In this document: piece after piece, positions 20,081 to 31,244 of the stretch
How positions within the stretch are numbered: the stretch's first letter is position 1
How the letters are laid out: every line of letters begins with the position of its first letter
DNA from: DAOUEO01 sp963763495
GTDB lineage: Bacteria; Chloroflexota; Dehalococcoidia; DSTF01; JALHUB01
Direction: 5' to 3'
DNA: 64,000 nucleotides
Assembly: GCA_963763495.1 (NCBI GenBank)
Contig: CAVXOY010000017.1
Location: 62,001-126,000, forward strand
Program-made: the position numbers and the translations under genes
The notes under the pieces: model-generated
What the model saw: only the letters and a program-made list of their open reading frames with translations
Databases searched by the model: none
Told to the model about the DNA's origin: nothing

Positions 20081-20400
20081 GTGCCGATAACGGACGACCA
20101 GACCATCGCTGTCCCGCCGCCACAGGAGGGGATGCCCGCTCCGTCTGCTCCCACCTCGACCCCGGCTCCCACCGCTACCCCGCTGCCAATCGATACGCCG
20201 GCACCGCCTCCCGGCTTCTTCGATTACGATGGCGTCCTGATCCACTACGAGACGTTTGGCGACGGGTACCCGATCGTTCTGGTGCACGGCTTCATGGGGG
20301 CATGCAGGGCGACTGGGTGGACACCGGCCTGGTTGATGCCCTCACCGGCGCCAGGCCCCAACTTTGTGCTCCAGGCAGTCAAACTGCTAGAATGCAGGGG
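20081..20400 (+). pseudogene. N-terminal fragment of an alpha/beta hydrolase
   Basis: After a Pro/Thr-rich linker (PTSTPAPTATPLPIDTPAPP) the frame reads FDYDGVLIHYETFGDGYPIV, then LVHGFMG, which is the first strands and oxyanion HG motif of alpha/beta hydrolases. A frame change gives GDWVDTGLVDALTG, and then homology stops. The Ser, Asp and His residues expected later are absent. It sits immediately 5' of the intact solute-binding gene. It could be the truncated end of a secreted or lipoprotein hydrolase. Confidence 0.6.
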
Positions 20401-20458
20401 GATCCTCAGGGATTCCGCCGAGTCCATCCACGTTTTCTGGAAATTGGAGAGTTGACAC

Positions 20459-22060
20459 ATGCTCAGAACCTCTAGGCGGCGTTTTCTCACTACCATGGCG
20501 GCGACTACTGCCGGAATCCTCGCCACACGCTGCGGCGGTGGCGACGAGAAGGAGAGCGGGACACCCGTAAGCTCGGCGACGCAGGGCCCGATCAAGAAAG
20601 GCGGAATCTATTACCGCGCAAGCACGACCCCCGCGCTGAGCATCGATCCGTTCACAGAAGTGACGATGGGCCTCGCCTATATCGCCTACCTCTATGGCTT
20701 CCTCCTGCATGAGTTCCAGCAGCTCAAGGGCGCGCCTATCCTCGTCTTCGATCATGCCGAGTCCCTGGAGAACCCCGACGATCTGACCTACATCTTCAAG
20801 CTGCGCTCCGGCATCAAGTTCCAGAACCTGCCCCCAGTCAACGGCCGCGCGATCAGCGCTGAGGACGTGAAATACGGCTTCCAGAAGCTCATCGCGGGAG
20901 ACGCGACCCCGTTCTGGACCAGCGGCATAACAGACATCTCCGTGTCCGACCCCAGCACCCTCAAGGTGAGCCTCGCCAACGTGTACGCCTATGCGATGGC
21001 CGAGTTCAGCGGCAGCCGCACGGCCATTGTGCCCCACGAGGCCGTGGAGCAATTCGGCGACCTGAAGCACAATGCCATCGGTTCAGGGCCGTTCCTGGCG
21101 CGCAGCGCATACAATGGGAACAGCATCGACATGGAGCGGAACCCCGACTACTACGTCCCGGACATCCCCTATCTCGACGGCATCTCCTGGCGTACCTTCG
21201 CCGACGACGCCAGCATCCAGGCCGCATTCAAGGCCCAGCAGGTCGATGTCTACGCTCCCCCCAGCAAGATTCAGGCTGACAGCGTGGCCGCAGCCAGCAA
21301 CCACGTCACCATCATCAAGGATCCCAACCTCGCCATCTACATGATCAACCTCAACGAGATCAAGGCGTCGGTACTTCAGGACGTGCGCGTCCGCGAGGCA
21401 CTGGACATCTCCCTCGACCGCGACGCCATCATCGAGAAGCTGGCCTTCGGCGATGGCAATTACACCGGCCCCGTATCGTGGGGACTGGAGTTCTGGTCGC
21501 TTCCTCAAGACGAGCTGCGCGAGCGCTACCAGCGAGACGTCGCCAAGGCGCGCCAGCTTCTGGAGGCAGCGGGGGCGAGCGATCTCACCCTGGAGTTGAA
21601 GTGCCAAAACCTGTACTCCGACCTCGCCGCGATGATCAAGGCGCAGGCAGCGGAGGCGGGCATCACCATCAACATCGTGTCGCAGGAACTGGGAACCTGG
21701 GTATCCGACCTGGTCAGCCAGAACTTCGAGCTTATGGTCGGCGTCGGCCTGCCCTACACCGACGAGAACCTGCCCCTGCAGTTCAACCACACACTGAACT
21801 GGACCCGTAAAGCCAACCCCGTCCACTTGCCGGAGCCGGAGAACGATGCGATCCTCGATAAGATACTCGTGACGCCGGACATCAATGAGCGGCAGAAGCT
21901 GGTACTGGACATTACGCGCACGATCATTGACCGGCACGGCCCCTTCCTCTACCTCTACGCGCCCTACAGTTATGTCGCCCGCTGGGACTATATGAAGGGG
22001 TTTGAGGGCGTCCCACCGACGATGACTAACTTCGCCTACGATATCTGGAAGGACAAGTAA
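20459..22060 (+). CDS. ABC transporter substrate-binding protein, family 5 (peptide/nickel/opine type)
   Basis: Intact, 533 residues. The N-terminus has a twin-arginine motif (SRRRFLTTMAATTAGILATR) ending at a lipobox-like Cys, so it is likely a Tat-exported lipoprotein. SBP_bac_5 features: KGGIYYRASTTPALSIDPF, LRSGIKFQ, ISAEDVKYGF, IGSGPFL and ALDISLDRDAIIEKLAFGDG. No permease or ATPase of the matching Dpp/Opp type is adjacent, so it is either an orphan or partnered elsewhere. A GGAGAG site precedes the ATG. A decayed paralogue fragment lies upstream. Confidence 0.92.
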   Translation: MLRTSRRRFLTTMAATTAGILATRCGGGDEKESGTPVSSATQGPIKKGGIYYRASTTPALSIDPFTEVTMGLAYIAYLYGFLLHEFQQLKGAPILVFDHAESLENPDDLTYIFKLRSGIKFQNLPPVNGRAISAEDVKYGFQKLIAGDATPFWTSGITDISVSDPSTLKVSLANVYAYAMAEFSGSRTAIVPHEAVEQFGDLKHNAIGSGPFLARSAYNGNSIDMERNPDYYVPDIPYLDGISWRTFADDASIQAAFKAQQVDVYAPPSKIQADSVAAASNHVTIIKDPNLAIYMINLNEIKASVLQDVRVREALDISLDRDAIIEKLAFGDGNYTGPVSWGLEFWSLPQDELRERYQRDVAKARQLLEAAGASDLTLELKCQNLYSDLAAMIKAQAAEAGITINIVSQELGTWVSDLVSQNFELMVGVGLPYTDENLPLQFNHTLNWTRKANPVHLPEPENDAILDKILVTPDINERQKLVLDITRTIIDRHGPFLYLYAPYSYVARWDYMKGFEGVPPTMTNFAYDIWKDK

Positions 22061-22169
22061 GGGGCAGCGTTTCAGAGGACGGTATCATCTCGCTGGAGAT
22101 TTGCGGCGACTCCACTAAGACCCTGCGACGGCGCCGCTTCGAAGACGGGCTATCCCAGAGGACTGGGCA

Positions 22170-23264
22170 GTGACTGAGAGAGATCGACAGACGTCGCCGT
22201 TCCCCCTATACGCCCATTACCCTCATTTGGAGGCGTCGCTGCCGCGAGTGGCGCTTTCACCCGGCCCCAGCCCAGTGAGGGAACTGACCGGAGTCGGCCA
22301 CAAGAGCTTCTGGATAAAGAACGACGGACTCTACGGCACCCTATACGGCGGCAACAAGCCGCGTAAACTGGAACTTGTCCTGCCCGACGCCCAGCTACAG
22401 GGCAAGTCCACGATCATCACCTTCGGCGCGCTGGGCACCCATCACGGGCTCGCCACCGCTCTCTACGCGCGACAACTCGGTCTGCGCACTGTCCTGTTGC
22501 TGGTAGACCAGCCGGTAGACAACACGGTTCGGCGGGAGCTCTGCTGGTTCCAGCAAGCAGGTGCTATTCTGCATCACACTGCCACCGCTCGCCGTACGCA
22601 GGTCTGGGCACGTCTGCTCATGCTACGTTATGTCGACTGGCGGCGCGGCAAGCTACCCTATCTTCTACCGCCGGGAGGGTCGAGCCCTCTAGGCACGGTA
22701 GGGTTCGTCAACGCGGCGTTCGAACTGGCTGACCAGGTGGCAGCAGGAGAACTGCCGGAGCCGGAGACGGTGGTCGTAACACTCGGATCTGCTGGCACGG
22801 TGGCCGGGTTAGCTCTGGGCTTGCGCCTAGCAGGGCTACGCAGCCGGCTCATAGCGGTGCGGATCGGCGCGCACGGAACGCCGGAGATGGTCGCCCACCT
22901 GGCCAACGCCACCGCCGGAGTCATGCGGCAGAGGGGAGCTGACCTACCCGCCGGCGATATCGACCCAGCCTCGATCAAGGTGCTGACCGACTGGGTCGGC
23001 AAGGGTTACGGCCATTCGACACCGGAGGCAGAGCGAGCAATAGCACTGCTTGCGGAGAAGGCGGACCTGACCCTGGAGTACACTTACACCGCGAAGACCG
23101 TGGCAGCCCTTCTGGCGCTGCTGGAGAACGGTCACCTAGACACAGGCCCGACGCTCTACTGGCACACCTACAACGCCCTGCCGGTGCCGCTGGCCGAACC
23201 GGGGCCGGAGGACTATCGCCGGCTGCCGCGATCCCTTCACCGCTTCTTCAATACGGAAGCCTAG
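22170..23264 (+). CDS. PLP-dependent enzyme, D-cysteine desulfhydrase/ACC deaminase family
   Basis: Intact, 364 residues, GTG start. The PLP-binding Lys lies in YGGNKPRKLELVL. The phosphate-binding glycine loop is LGSAGTVAGLALG. FGALGTHHGLATALYARQLG corresponds to the substrate-binding SNH region of this fold type II family, with Thr-His-His in place of the usual Ser-Asn-His. That difference, and weak conservation beyond it, mean the reaction (D-cysteine, ACC or another amino acid) cannot be fixed. No signal peptide. It follows the binding-protein gene by 110 nt and converges with the ABC genes. Confidence 0.82.
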   Translation: MTERDRQTSPFPLYAHYPHLEASLPRVALSPGPSPVRELTGVGHKSFWIKNDGLYGTLYGGNKPRKLELVLPDAQLQGKSTIITFGALGTHHGLATALYARQLGLRTVLLLVDQPVDNTVRRELCWFQQAGAILHHTATARRTQVWARLLMLRYVDWRRGKLPYLLPPGGSSPLGTVGFVNAAFELADQVAAGELPEPETVVVTLGSAGTVAGLALGLRLAGLRSRLIAVRIGAHGTPEMVAHLANATAGVMRQRGADLPAGDIDPASIKVLTDWVGKGYGHSTPEAERAIALLAEKADLTLEYTYTAKTVAALLALLENGHLDTGPTLYWHTYNALPVPLAEPGPEDYRRLPRSLHRFFNTEA

Positions 23265-23301
23265 GGTCACTCTCCTCTTTCTTCCGTGACTCCGATTGCC
23301 C

Positions 23302-24009
23302 CTAGCTTCCCGCGGCGGAGGGGTCGGCTGCTGCGCCGTCGTCGACGACGCGACCGTCAAGCATGTGCACGATGCGCTGGGCGCGGGAAGCCACGGCCGG
23401 GTCGTGGGTGACCAGGAGAACGGTGAGGCCGCGGCTCTCTTGTAGCTCCTGGAGCAGGTCGAGCGCCAGCTTCCCTGAGGCGGAATCCAGCCGCCCAGTC
23501 GGCTCATCAGCGAGGAGGATCGACGGGGCGTTGGCCAGGGCACGCGCTATCGCCACCCGCTGGCGCTCTCCCCCAGACAGCTCAGCCGGCTGGTTCTTCT
23601 CCCTGTTGCCAAGGCCCACCTGAGCCAGCAGCTCGCGGGCCCGCTTGCCGCGCTCGCCGGCGGAAACGCCCATCTCGAACATGGGCACCTGGACGTTCTC
23701 GCTGGCGCCCAGGGTAGGCAAGAGGTTGTCCAACTGGAAGACGAGGCCGATCTCGCGGGCGCGGTAGCGGCTCAGGTTGTTCTCCTCGGCCAGGTCGCGT
23801 CCGTTTATCCTGACCGTGCCCCCATCCGGACGTTCCAGGGCGGCAATCAGATGAAGGAGCGTCGATTTGCCACACCCCGACGGCCCGACGATGGCGACGA
23901 ACTCCCCGGCATTGACCGTCAGATCGACGCCGTCGAGGGCACGGACGAGCCCTCCCTGGAACGTCTTGACCAGGCCGCGAATGTCGATGATGGGGAGAGG
24001 ATCACTCAT
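23302..24009 (-). CDS. ABC transporter ATP-binding protein, LolD/MacB type
   Basis: About 235 residues. Walker A GPSGCGKST, Q-loop FQLDNLLPTLGA, signature LSGGERQRVAIARAL, Walker B ILLADEPTGRLDS and switch His in VTHD. Sequences of this subfamily partner with FtsX-like permeases (mechanotransmission or lipoprotein export rather than small-solute import). Its ATG lies inside the end of the permease gene (the TGA of the permease is within ATGAGTGA), so translation is coupled. The start at 24009 is supported by that overlap; longer upstream reading is not needed. Confidence 0.92.
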   Translation of the reverse strand: MSDPLPIIDIRGLVKTFQGGLVRALDGVDLTVNAGEFVAIVGPSGCGKSTLLHLIAALERPDGGTVRINGRDLAEENNLSRYRAREIGLVFQLDNLLPTLGASENVQVPMFEMGVSAGERGKRARELLAQVGLGNREKNQPAELSGGERQRVAIARALANAPSILLADEPTGRLDSASGKLALDLLQELQESRGLTVLLVTHDPAVASRAQRIVHMLDGRVVDDGAAADPSAAGS

Positions 24010-25117
24010 AGCGCAGGGCCTCCATAGGTGTAAGCCGGACGGCGCGGATCGCCGGGTAGATGGCGCCGAGCAGGGCAACAATGATGGCCACGACGAGAGC
24101 CCGCACGAACACGTCCAGCGTGTACTGCGGTTCCAGCAGACTCCTCACGGTAGGTATGAATAGGATCGCCCTTATGGCAAGCACGCCAAGCGCCGTGCCT
24201 ACGGCAGATGCGATGATGCAAAGAAGGAGCGACTCGCCGATAATCATGCGCAACACTCTGCTCCCGCCCCAGCCGACCGCCCGCAGGATGCCGATCTCCC
24301 GCGTACGCTCTAGTACGGACATCACCATCGTGTTCATGACGCCGATGGCGCCGATCCCAACGGCCAAGACGGATATGGCGATGTTGGCGGCATCGAGTAT
24401 CTGGATGCCCTGGTCGACCTTGCTGTAATCACCGACATTCACGAGACTCGCCAAGCCGGGGAAGTACTCCTCGATGCTCTTCGCCACCCGGGCCACGTCG
24501 GCGCCACGCTCGACGGTGACAAAAACGCCCGTCACGACGCCGGACTTGCCGGCAATGTCCTGCACGGTTGCCAGGGGGGCGTAAGCGCCTCCGTCCTCAT
24601 AGAGCCTTCCCGTCTGGTAGATGCCCACCACGCGGAAGGAGCGATCTTCAATGGTGATGCTGGCGCCAACCTGGACACCAACGTCGTCGGCAGCGCGCTT
24701 GCCGAGGATCACTTCGTCGGTGGCGCCCTGGCTCCACAGTGTACCTTCAACGAGCGGCGGCGGAGCCCCAGCCAAGCCCTCTGCCGTGCGCCCGATCAGG
24801 AAGAAGTAAGGATTGGAGCCAACACGGGCTATGTGAAAGAGCATTCCGTCGGCGCGGGCGACGCCGGGGTGCTTGGCGAGCGCGGCGACATCTTCCTCAG
24901 AGACGATGCTGAATGAGAGATCGGCAGATCCTTTCTGAGCGACCATGAAGTCGGCATTGCCCAGGCGGATGACCTGACCGGCAGACTGCTTGAAGCTGGT
25001 CGTGACAACACCGAGAGCCACGACAGTCGTAATGCCGATGCTGATCCCCAATACCGTCAGGCCCGTGCGGATACGCTGGCGGACAAGGTTCTTCAGAATG
25101 AGAGCAACGAAGGTCAT
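24002..25117 (-). CDS. FtsX/MacB-like ABC transporter permease
   Basis: Intact, 371 residues. One N-terminal membrane helix (TGLTVLGISIGITTVVALGV), a large extracytoplasmic MacB_PCD domain, then three C-terminal helices typical of FtsX (IAISVLAVGIGAIGVMNTMV; ERTREIGILRAVG; AIIVALLGAIYPAIRAVRL). A GGAGGAG ribosome site precedes the ATG. It forms a two-gene unit with the downstream ATPase. No MacA-like adaptor is visible nearby, so it probably handles a lipoprotein, lipid or antimicrobial peptide in a two-component version. Confidence 0.92.
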   Translation of the reverse strand: MTFVALILKNLVRQRIRTGLTVLGISIGITTVVALGVVTTSFKQSAGQVIRLGNADFMVAQKGSADLSFSIVSEEDVAALAKHPGVARADGMLFHIARVGSNPYFFLIGRTAEGLAGAPPPLVEGTLWSQGATDEVILGKRAADDVGVQVGASITIEDRSFRVVGIYQTGRLYEDGGAYAPLATVQDIAGKSGVVTGVFVTVERGADVARVAKSIEEYFPGLASLVNVGDYSKVDQGIQILDAANIAISVLAVGIGAIGVMNTMVMSVLERTREIGILRAVGWGGSRVLRMIIGESLLLCIIASAVGTALGVLAIRAILFIPTVRSLLEPQYTLDVFVRALVVAIIVALLGAIYPAIRAVRLTPMEALRYE

Positions 25118-25452
25118 TTTGCGCTCCTCCCTGTGTCGCGGGATTGCCGAGATGCGGCCCTTTCTCTCGAACCGGATGAACTATCATCCCAAGGTGGGCA
25201 GTAGGCCAAAGGCAGCAAGCCTTCCGGCAGATCGGCCGTCTCTTTGCTGCGGCTGCATACCGACTCAGTGTGACCAGAGAGTCAGACTAACCAGTCCAAG
25301 AATGCCCCATCGCGCCTGCCCCAGTCAATCTCGTCTTCCTCCTGGAACCCCTTGCTTTGCTGGAAGAAGCGACAGCGCTCGCTGAACGCAGGTCAGTCTC
25401 GTTGACGCCTCGGCGAGAGTGAGCGTAGACTCTGCTCGACAGGAGGGGTCTC
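25118..25452. other. divergent intergenic region
   Basis: 335 nt between the FtsX-type permease (minus) and a large surface protein (plus). Apart from a predicted promoter at 25402-25431 and an AGGAGGGG ribosome site just before 25453, I see no gene or repeat. Confidence 0.5.
25402..25431 (+). promoter_or_regulatory. predicted promoter for the surface protein gene
   Basis: TTGACG (25402-25407), an 18-nt spacer and TAGACT (25426-25431), about 20 nt upstream of the ATG at 25453. Moderate match; position and spacing are good. Confidence 0.4.
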
Positions 25453-28400
25453 ATGAAGAAGCGTCTCGCCATTGCTGCCATCGGCATCGCCGTCATCGCT
25501 CTCGCCGGAGCTATCACTCTGATACTCATGTCCGGGCGTGGTGACGGTGGCGACGAGAACGGCGGCACATCTGACTCAACCCACGACACAGACAGCGCGG
25601 TCACCGTGAAGCTGTCTCCGGATGAAGAGGCGACTTTCCAGTTCCAGGATGAGACCCATCATGCACGCCTGCTGGAGATCGCGGGTTCCTCCGCCCGCAT
25701 CGAGCTCTCATCGTCTCCCACCATCGTCACGCTCACCACCGGTCATCCCCAGCAGGTCGACCTGACGGACGACAGCACGCCCGACGCGACCGTGGACCTG
25801 CAAAGCGTCGAGTCATCGGCAGGCGCATCACTCGTGGTCGCCCCGCTGACGCTGCGCAAGTGGGACGAGACGGGGTTCCAGACAAACGGCGGACTCGCTC
25901 CCTACGACATCGACCAGTACTACGAAAGCGACCCCGCACTTGTTGCGGCTCCCAACGGTGACCTCTGGCTCTTCTACATCGCTCAAGATACGCGGATCCA
26001 CTGGGAACGCTACCAGCCGGACGGCCAGATCATCAAAGACCCTCAACTGGCCTCGGGGTGGCTACCAGCCGGGATCGACACGGAATCAATGGACATGGAG
26101 TTGTTGCCCAGCGGTCCCGCCGTCACCTACGCGAGCCGGGGACTGTGGCTTATCTCCTACAATAGCGACATGAGCCAGGTCCAATCGGGCCTCTTCATCG
26201 GACGCTACTTGGACCACCCGTCCGCGGCTGTGCACGAAGACAAGATGTGGATCGCCGCCCAGGGTCAGCCGGAGACGCTGGCGCTGGACGAGACCGGCGG
26301 CAGAAAGAAGATCGTTATCACCGAGATCGGGGCGGGAACGCCGGTCAGCTACCTGCGCCAGCGCTCGGTGACCGACCCCGGCGAAGACCGCGATCTCCGC
26401 CCCGATATCGTCTACGACGCCCAGTCCGGCAAGCTTGTCGTCACCTATGAGCGGGAGAACCACGGCAGCACGAACGCAGAGCTGCGCCTTGCCGTCATCG
26501 ACCCGTCCGATTTGACCGTGGAGAGAGATGTGACCGTCGTTCCGGAGATACCGTTCGGCGACACCGTTCAGCGCAACGCCGTCACCATCTTCGACGGCAA
26601 GGCCCTGGTCTTCTGGACTACCGGCGGCGATCCCGACCTCCATCTGGCCACAGTAGACATCACCACCGGAACGTCAACTGTGCTCTGGGAGGGACTGTCT
26701 CGTCGGAGTGCTCCTGATGTGACGGCGCGCTTCGATGTCGATCTGGTAGCGCTATCGTCAGGCCCCGCTCTTGCCTATCTGGACCCCATGACGGAGGGCG
26801 GCTCCGCCTTCCGTTTCCGGTTCTGGCGGTTCTCAGAGAGCGGCTGGGAGGGTGAGCCGGTGACGCTGGAGGGCGGCCCACCCGTCCTTGCCGACGTGCT
26901 CATCGACCTCAACGCCTTCAAGCAGAACCCACGCAAGGCGATCTGCGGCAGCCAAACGATCCTCGAAGGGGCGGTGTTCAACCGCGGCAGCCGGGTCGCC
27001 CGCAATGTCCAGGTCGAAGCCTTCGTCGATGGAGTCAGCGTCGGCTCAATCACTCTGGACCAGGTCAAGGCGGGCGAGCAGAAGCCCTTCGCGATCGGTT
27101 GGACGCCGAGCCCCGACCTGACGGCGGAGTCAGTGACGGTAGAATACGTCATCACGACCGAAGCCGAGGAGTACACCCAGGACAACAACCGGGCCTCTTT
27201 CACCGCCACCGTGCGCCAGAACGGCGTCATCTTCGGCCGCGTCGTCAACTCGTCATCCGACGTGAACCAGGAGAGCAACTGGTATCCCGGCCTGGAGGGC
27301 GTACGGATAACGGTCGGCGACACGGTGGTGCTGACCGACATCTCCGGCACCTTCACGATCGACGGCCTCCCATTCGGCAGCTACACGATTCAGGCGGAGA
27401 AGGAGGGCTTCAACCCGCTCTCCACCGACTTCGAGGTGACGCGGACGCGCCCCATGGCCCACGTCGGCATGCTCATGGATAACCACGGCGTTCTCCGCAT
27501 CAAGGTCGTTGACCAGGACGGCGCCCCCGTTTCCGGCGTCGACGTCTACCTCATCGCCAACCGCCAGATCAACACAGACCGGCAGCAGCGGCGAACTGGG
27601 CTACGACATCTCCGCCGGCACTTACCACTTCTCTTTCATCAAGCGCGGCTACTGGAGCATCCCCGACAAGGCTCTTGAGGTCGTCCTCGGCCAGGACCGC
27701 ACCGAGACGGTCGTAATGCAGGAGGCTACGACGGCTTTCCTCAGCGGCCAGGTCGTGGACAAGTACGGCGTGGGCGTCGCCGGCGCCTCGGTGACGATCA
27801 AAGCCCCGGACGGCACGGTCGCCGGCCAGTTCACGACTGACGGCAACGGCTTCTTCCCGGAGACGGAGCTCGCCGCCAAGCCGGCCAAGACCTACAAGAT
27901 CACCGCCTCTTCCGGCGGACCTCACCGTGGAGCAGGGAGAACAGCTCTACGGCGGCGATCACCGCTCAGCCGTCGTCGCCCTCGTCCCCGACCGGGGCGA
28001 CCTCCGCCTCCGCTCGGCAACCGAAGGCTACACCTCCTGGATGATCGAAGCCTCCTTCCCCGGGTTCATGAGCCTCCCCTCCGCAGCGATGTACGTTTGG
28101 TACGGCAACTACGCCATCAGCGTCGCGACGCTCTACTGGAGCGGAACCAAGGAACTGGCGGGCGTCGACGTCACTGTGTGGGGCGGCACCTATGAGACCC
28201 ACGCTACCCAATCGGAGATCGACCTCACGGAGATGAACCAGGACTACGGCGAACTCTTCGAGACGACGGCGATAGAGGGCTTCGGCGGCCTGATCAAGGA
28301 ACTGGCGACAGAGCACTCCTCCGACCTGCTCGACATATTCGGCTCAACGAAAGACCTAATCACAGGCGATGCGGCGGAGGATGCCGTCACAACCGGCCAG

Positions 28401-28883
28401 GGGCGTGAGCTCCTCACCTGGAAAGAAGCGCTGGACGACTTCAACGTCAACCCGGAGTTTGACTCATCCGACCCCTTAGGTTCGATGTGGAGCGTAGTAG
28501 AGGCAGTGCCGACGAGCTTCGCGATACCGATCGTCATCGGCGGCAGCAGCGTCCAGGATACGGCCGTACGTGTCGACCAAGTGGACGTCGTCCGGCTGGC
28601 AACCGGCGAGGTGCTATGGTCGACCGGCCTCTCAGAGTGGTACTCCCACCAGGGACCGGGCGAAATAGCGAACGAAAACGGCAAACACTATGCGTTCACC
28701 AAGCCTGACGTCGAGTACGATGACGTCGTCATCTACGTCTGGCTCACCGTGCAGAAGCTCTCCTACGGCAGCCTGGGCGGTACCTGCTTCGACCAGCGCG
28801 AGCAACAGGTCGTCGTTTTCCATCCCGGGCCGCGCCGTATGGAAGGGCTCATCGCCCCCGGCGACATGTATCGCAACCCCTAG
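25453..28883 (+). CDS. large membrane-anchored surface protein with CARDB and carboxypeptidase-regulatory-like domains (two frameshifts)
   Basis: About 1,140 residues after bridging shifts near 27585 and 27920. An N-terminal membrane anchor (LAIAAIGIAVIALAGAITLI) is followed by an acidic linker and a beta-rich, propeller-like region (repeated LVAAPNGDLWLFYI, AAVHEDKMWIAAQ). A CARDB domain (about 490-590) is followed by two carboxypeptidase regulatory-like/CarboxypepD_reg domains (GRVVNSSSDV... and SGQVVDKYGVGVAGASVTIK). The last ~300 residues match no family I know. The architecture suggests an extracellular adhesin or binding protein. It is transcribed away from the FtsX-type ABC unit. Confidence 0.75.
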
Positions 28884-28934
28884 GCCCGATGCCGGTCGCG
28901 CCAAACAGACCACCAACGCAGAGGAGACAGCGAG

Positions 28935-29947
28935 ATGAACAGCCGCGAGCGCGTTCTGGCCATGATCGAGGGCCGAGAGGCAGACCATCTGCCGCTGATG
29001 CCGATCACGATGATGTTCGCGGCTGACCGGCTGGGCGTGAAGTACCGTCACTACGTGTGCGACTACCACACGCTGGTCGAGGCGCAGATAAAGACAGCGG
29101 GCGAGTTCGGGATCGATCACGTGTCGGCGATCTCCGACCCGACGAGAGAGGCGCATGACTGCGGGGCGGCGATCCAGTGGTTCGATGACCAGCCGCCGGC
29201 GCTTGTCGAGGAACGAGCCCTGCTGACGGACAAGGCGGTGCTACACGCTCTCAAGCCGCCCGACCCGGCGGAGGGGCGAATGCTCGACCGCGTGCAAGCG
29301 ATCGCTCTCTTCAAGGAGCGCGTCGGCGGTGAGAAGCTGATTGAGGGCTGGGTCGAGGGCCCCTGCGCACTGGGCGCCGATCTGCGGGGCATCAACCGGC
29401 TGATGCTCGACTTCTTCGACGACCCGCCGTTCGTGCGTGACCTCTTCGAGTTCTCGGTCGAGACGGCGTTGCGCTTCGGCCGTGCCCAGATCGAGGCGGG
29501 CGCCGACATCATCGGCGTCGGCGACGCGGCGGCATCGCTGGTGGGGCCGGCGGTGTACGAGGAGTTCGTCTGGCCCTACGAGAAGCAGCTCGTCGACGGC
29601 CTGCACGCGCTGGGAGGGCGGGTCCGCCTCCACATCTGCGGCAACACCCGCCGCATCCTCGACGGGATGGGGCGTCTGGGCGCCGAGATCGTCGACCTGG
29701 ACTGGATGGCCCCGCTGTCGGAGGGGCGGGAGAAGATGGGCGAAGCGTCAGGTCCTGCTGGGCAACATCGACCCTGTCAGCGTCCTCCGCAACGGCTCGC
29801 CCGACTCCATAACGGCCGCGGTCGCGGAGTGCCACCGGCAGGCGGGGCCACGCTACATCGTCGGCGCGGGCTGCGAGGTGGTGCGCGACACGCCGCTGGA
29901 CTAACCTCAGGGCCATGGCCGAGTACGCGCACTCGCACCAGCCATAG
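28935..29947 (+). CDS. uroporphyrinogen-decarboxylase-family methyltransferase (MtaA/CmuA type)
   Basis: About 335 residues. It begins MNSRERVLAMIEGREADHLP, as in cobalamin:CoM-type methyltransferases, and keeps the zinc ligands His-x-Cys (RLHICGNT) and a C-terminal Cys (IVGAGCEVVRDTP), which heme-pathway HemE lacks. It is therefore a methyl-transfer enzyme rather than HemE. The frame slips near 29745 and again at 29902, where one extra base creates an early stop. In the other frame the protein continues NLRAMAEYAHSHQP to a TAG at 29945. Its neighbours are two CoA transferases. Substrate unknown. Confidence 0.85.
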
Positions 29948-30016
29948 CCCGGCTGGCGCCGTATCCGCCTTCAGTAGTATCATTCCCCTATTCCAGCCCC
30001 ATGGAGGCGCTTGCCC

Positions 30017-31244
30017 GTGACTCGAGGAGCGTTCACCGGAGCCAAGGTAGTCGAATATGCCACGATGGTCTCCGGCCCCTACTGCGCCAAGCTCTTCGCC
30101 GACATGGGCGCCGACGTCATCAAGGTCGAAGAGCCTCCGGCCGGCGACCCGGCGCGGCAGCGCGGCCCCTTCCCCGGCGACCAGCCTCATCCCGAACGGA
30201 GCGGCCTCTTCCTCTACCTGAACACCAGCAAGCGCGGCGTTACCCTCGACCTCGACCGTCCCAGCGGCTGCGAGGCGTTCCGCCGCCTCCTCTGCCTGGG
30301 CGGACGTACTCATCGACAACCACAGCCCTGACAGGCTCGAATCTCTCGGGCTCGGCTGGGACGAACTGCGCAAACTCAACCCTGGTCTCATCTATGCCTC
30401 TATCACGCCCCATGGCCGTACCGGCCCCCGCTCCCAGCAGAAGGGGGGCGAGCTCACTTCGTTCCACGCCGGCGGCCTGGGCAGTCTGCTTCCGACCCGA
30501 TCGGAGGACACAAGCCGGTCACCTATCAAGGCCGGCGGCTATCCCACCGGCTACAGCACCGGCCTCACCGCCGCCGTCGCTGTGGCTGGCGCGCTGTACG
30601 GGCGCAAGACGAATGGCGCCGGAAGGCTGATCGACGTGTCGGAGCAAGAGGCCATCCTCGCGCTGGTGAGGACAAACGTGGCCGGGACAATATATCATCG
30701 CAGCCCTTGGAGTCGCGTCCCCGAGCGCCCGCCCGCCTTGGGACGGTTGCAGTGTAGCGATGGCTACGTTGTCGCCCTGCTCATCGAAGACCGCCACTGG
30801 CACGCCTTCGTCGACCTCATGGGCAACCCGGAGTGGGCCTCGGGTCCGGAATGGGGCTCACTATTCTATCGTGCCGGCCACCTCATGGAGATAGCAGACA
30901 AGATCGGCGAATGGGCTGCTCAGCAGAAGAAGGAGGACGTACACCACAGAGGGGCGGCCAAGGGCTTCGCGATAGGCTCCGTCTACAACGCCGAGGAGGT
31001 CATGAACTACCGGCAGTACCTTGCCCGCGACTACTTTGTCGAGGTCGATCATCCTCAGGCGGGCAGGTTTCGATATGCCGGCTGGCCCTACAAGATGCCG
31101 GCGTCGCCACCGCTGGTGCAGCGACCGGCGCCCCTGCTCGGTCAGCACAACAAAGAGGTACTTGAAGACCTGCTTGGCTACTCCGCCGATGAGTTCATAA
31201 GCCTCTGCCGGACGGGAGCAGTGTGGAAGGTCGGCGGGCAATGA
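30017..31244 (+). CDS. CaiB/BaiF (class III) CoA transferase, subunit probably lacking the catalytic Asp
   Basis: About 405 residues with a frameshift near 30295. It starts VTRGAFTGAKVVEYATMVSG; GGAGG at 30003 favours the GTG at 30017 over the TTG at 30011. Family features: FADMGADVIKVEEP, GLFLYLNTSKRGVTLDL and RLIDVSEQEA. At the position of the family's nucleophilic Asp (16 residues before the AL of GALYGRK) this protein has Gly in the string GYPTGYSTGLTAA. Its stop overlaps the start of a second CoA transferase that keeps the Asp. A heteromeric enzyme with one catalytic and one structural subunit, as in BbsEF, is a reasonable inference. Confidence 0.85.

Noticed and set aside
28935..29947. 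HemE uroporphyrinogen decarboxylase
   Set aside because: The His-x-Cys and late Cys zinc ligands mark the cobamide methyltransferase branch, and no heme genes are nearby.
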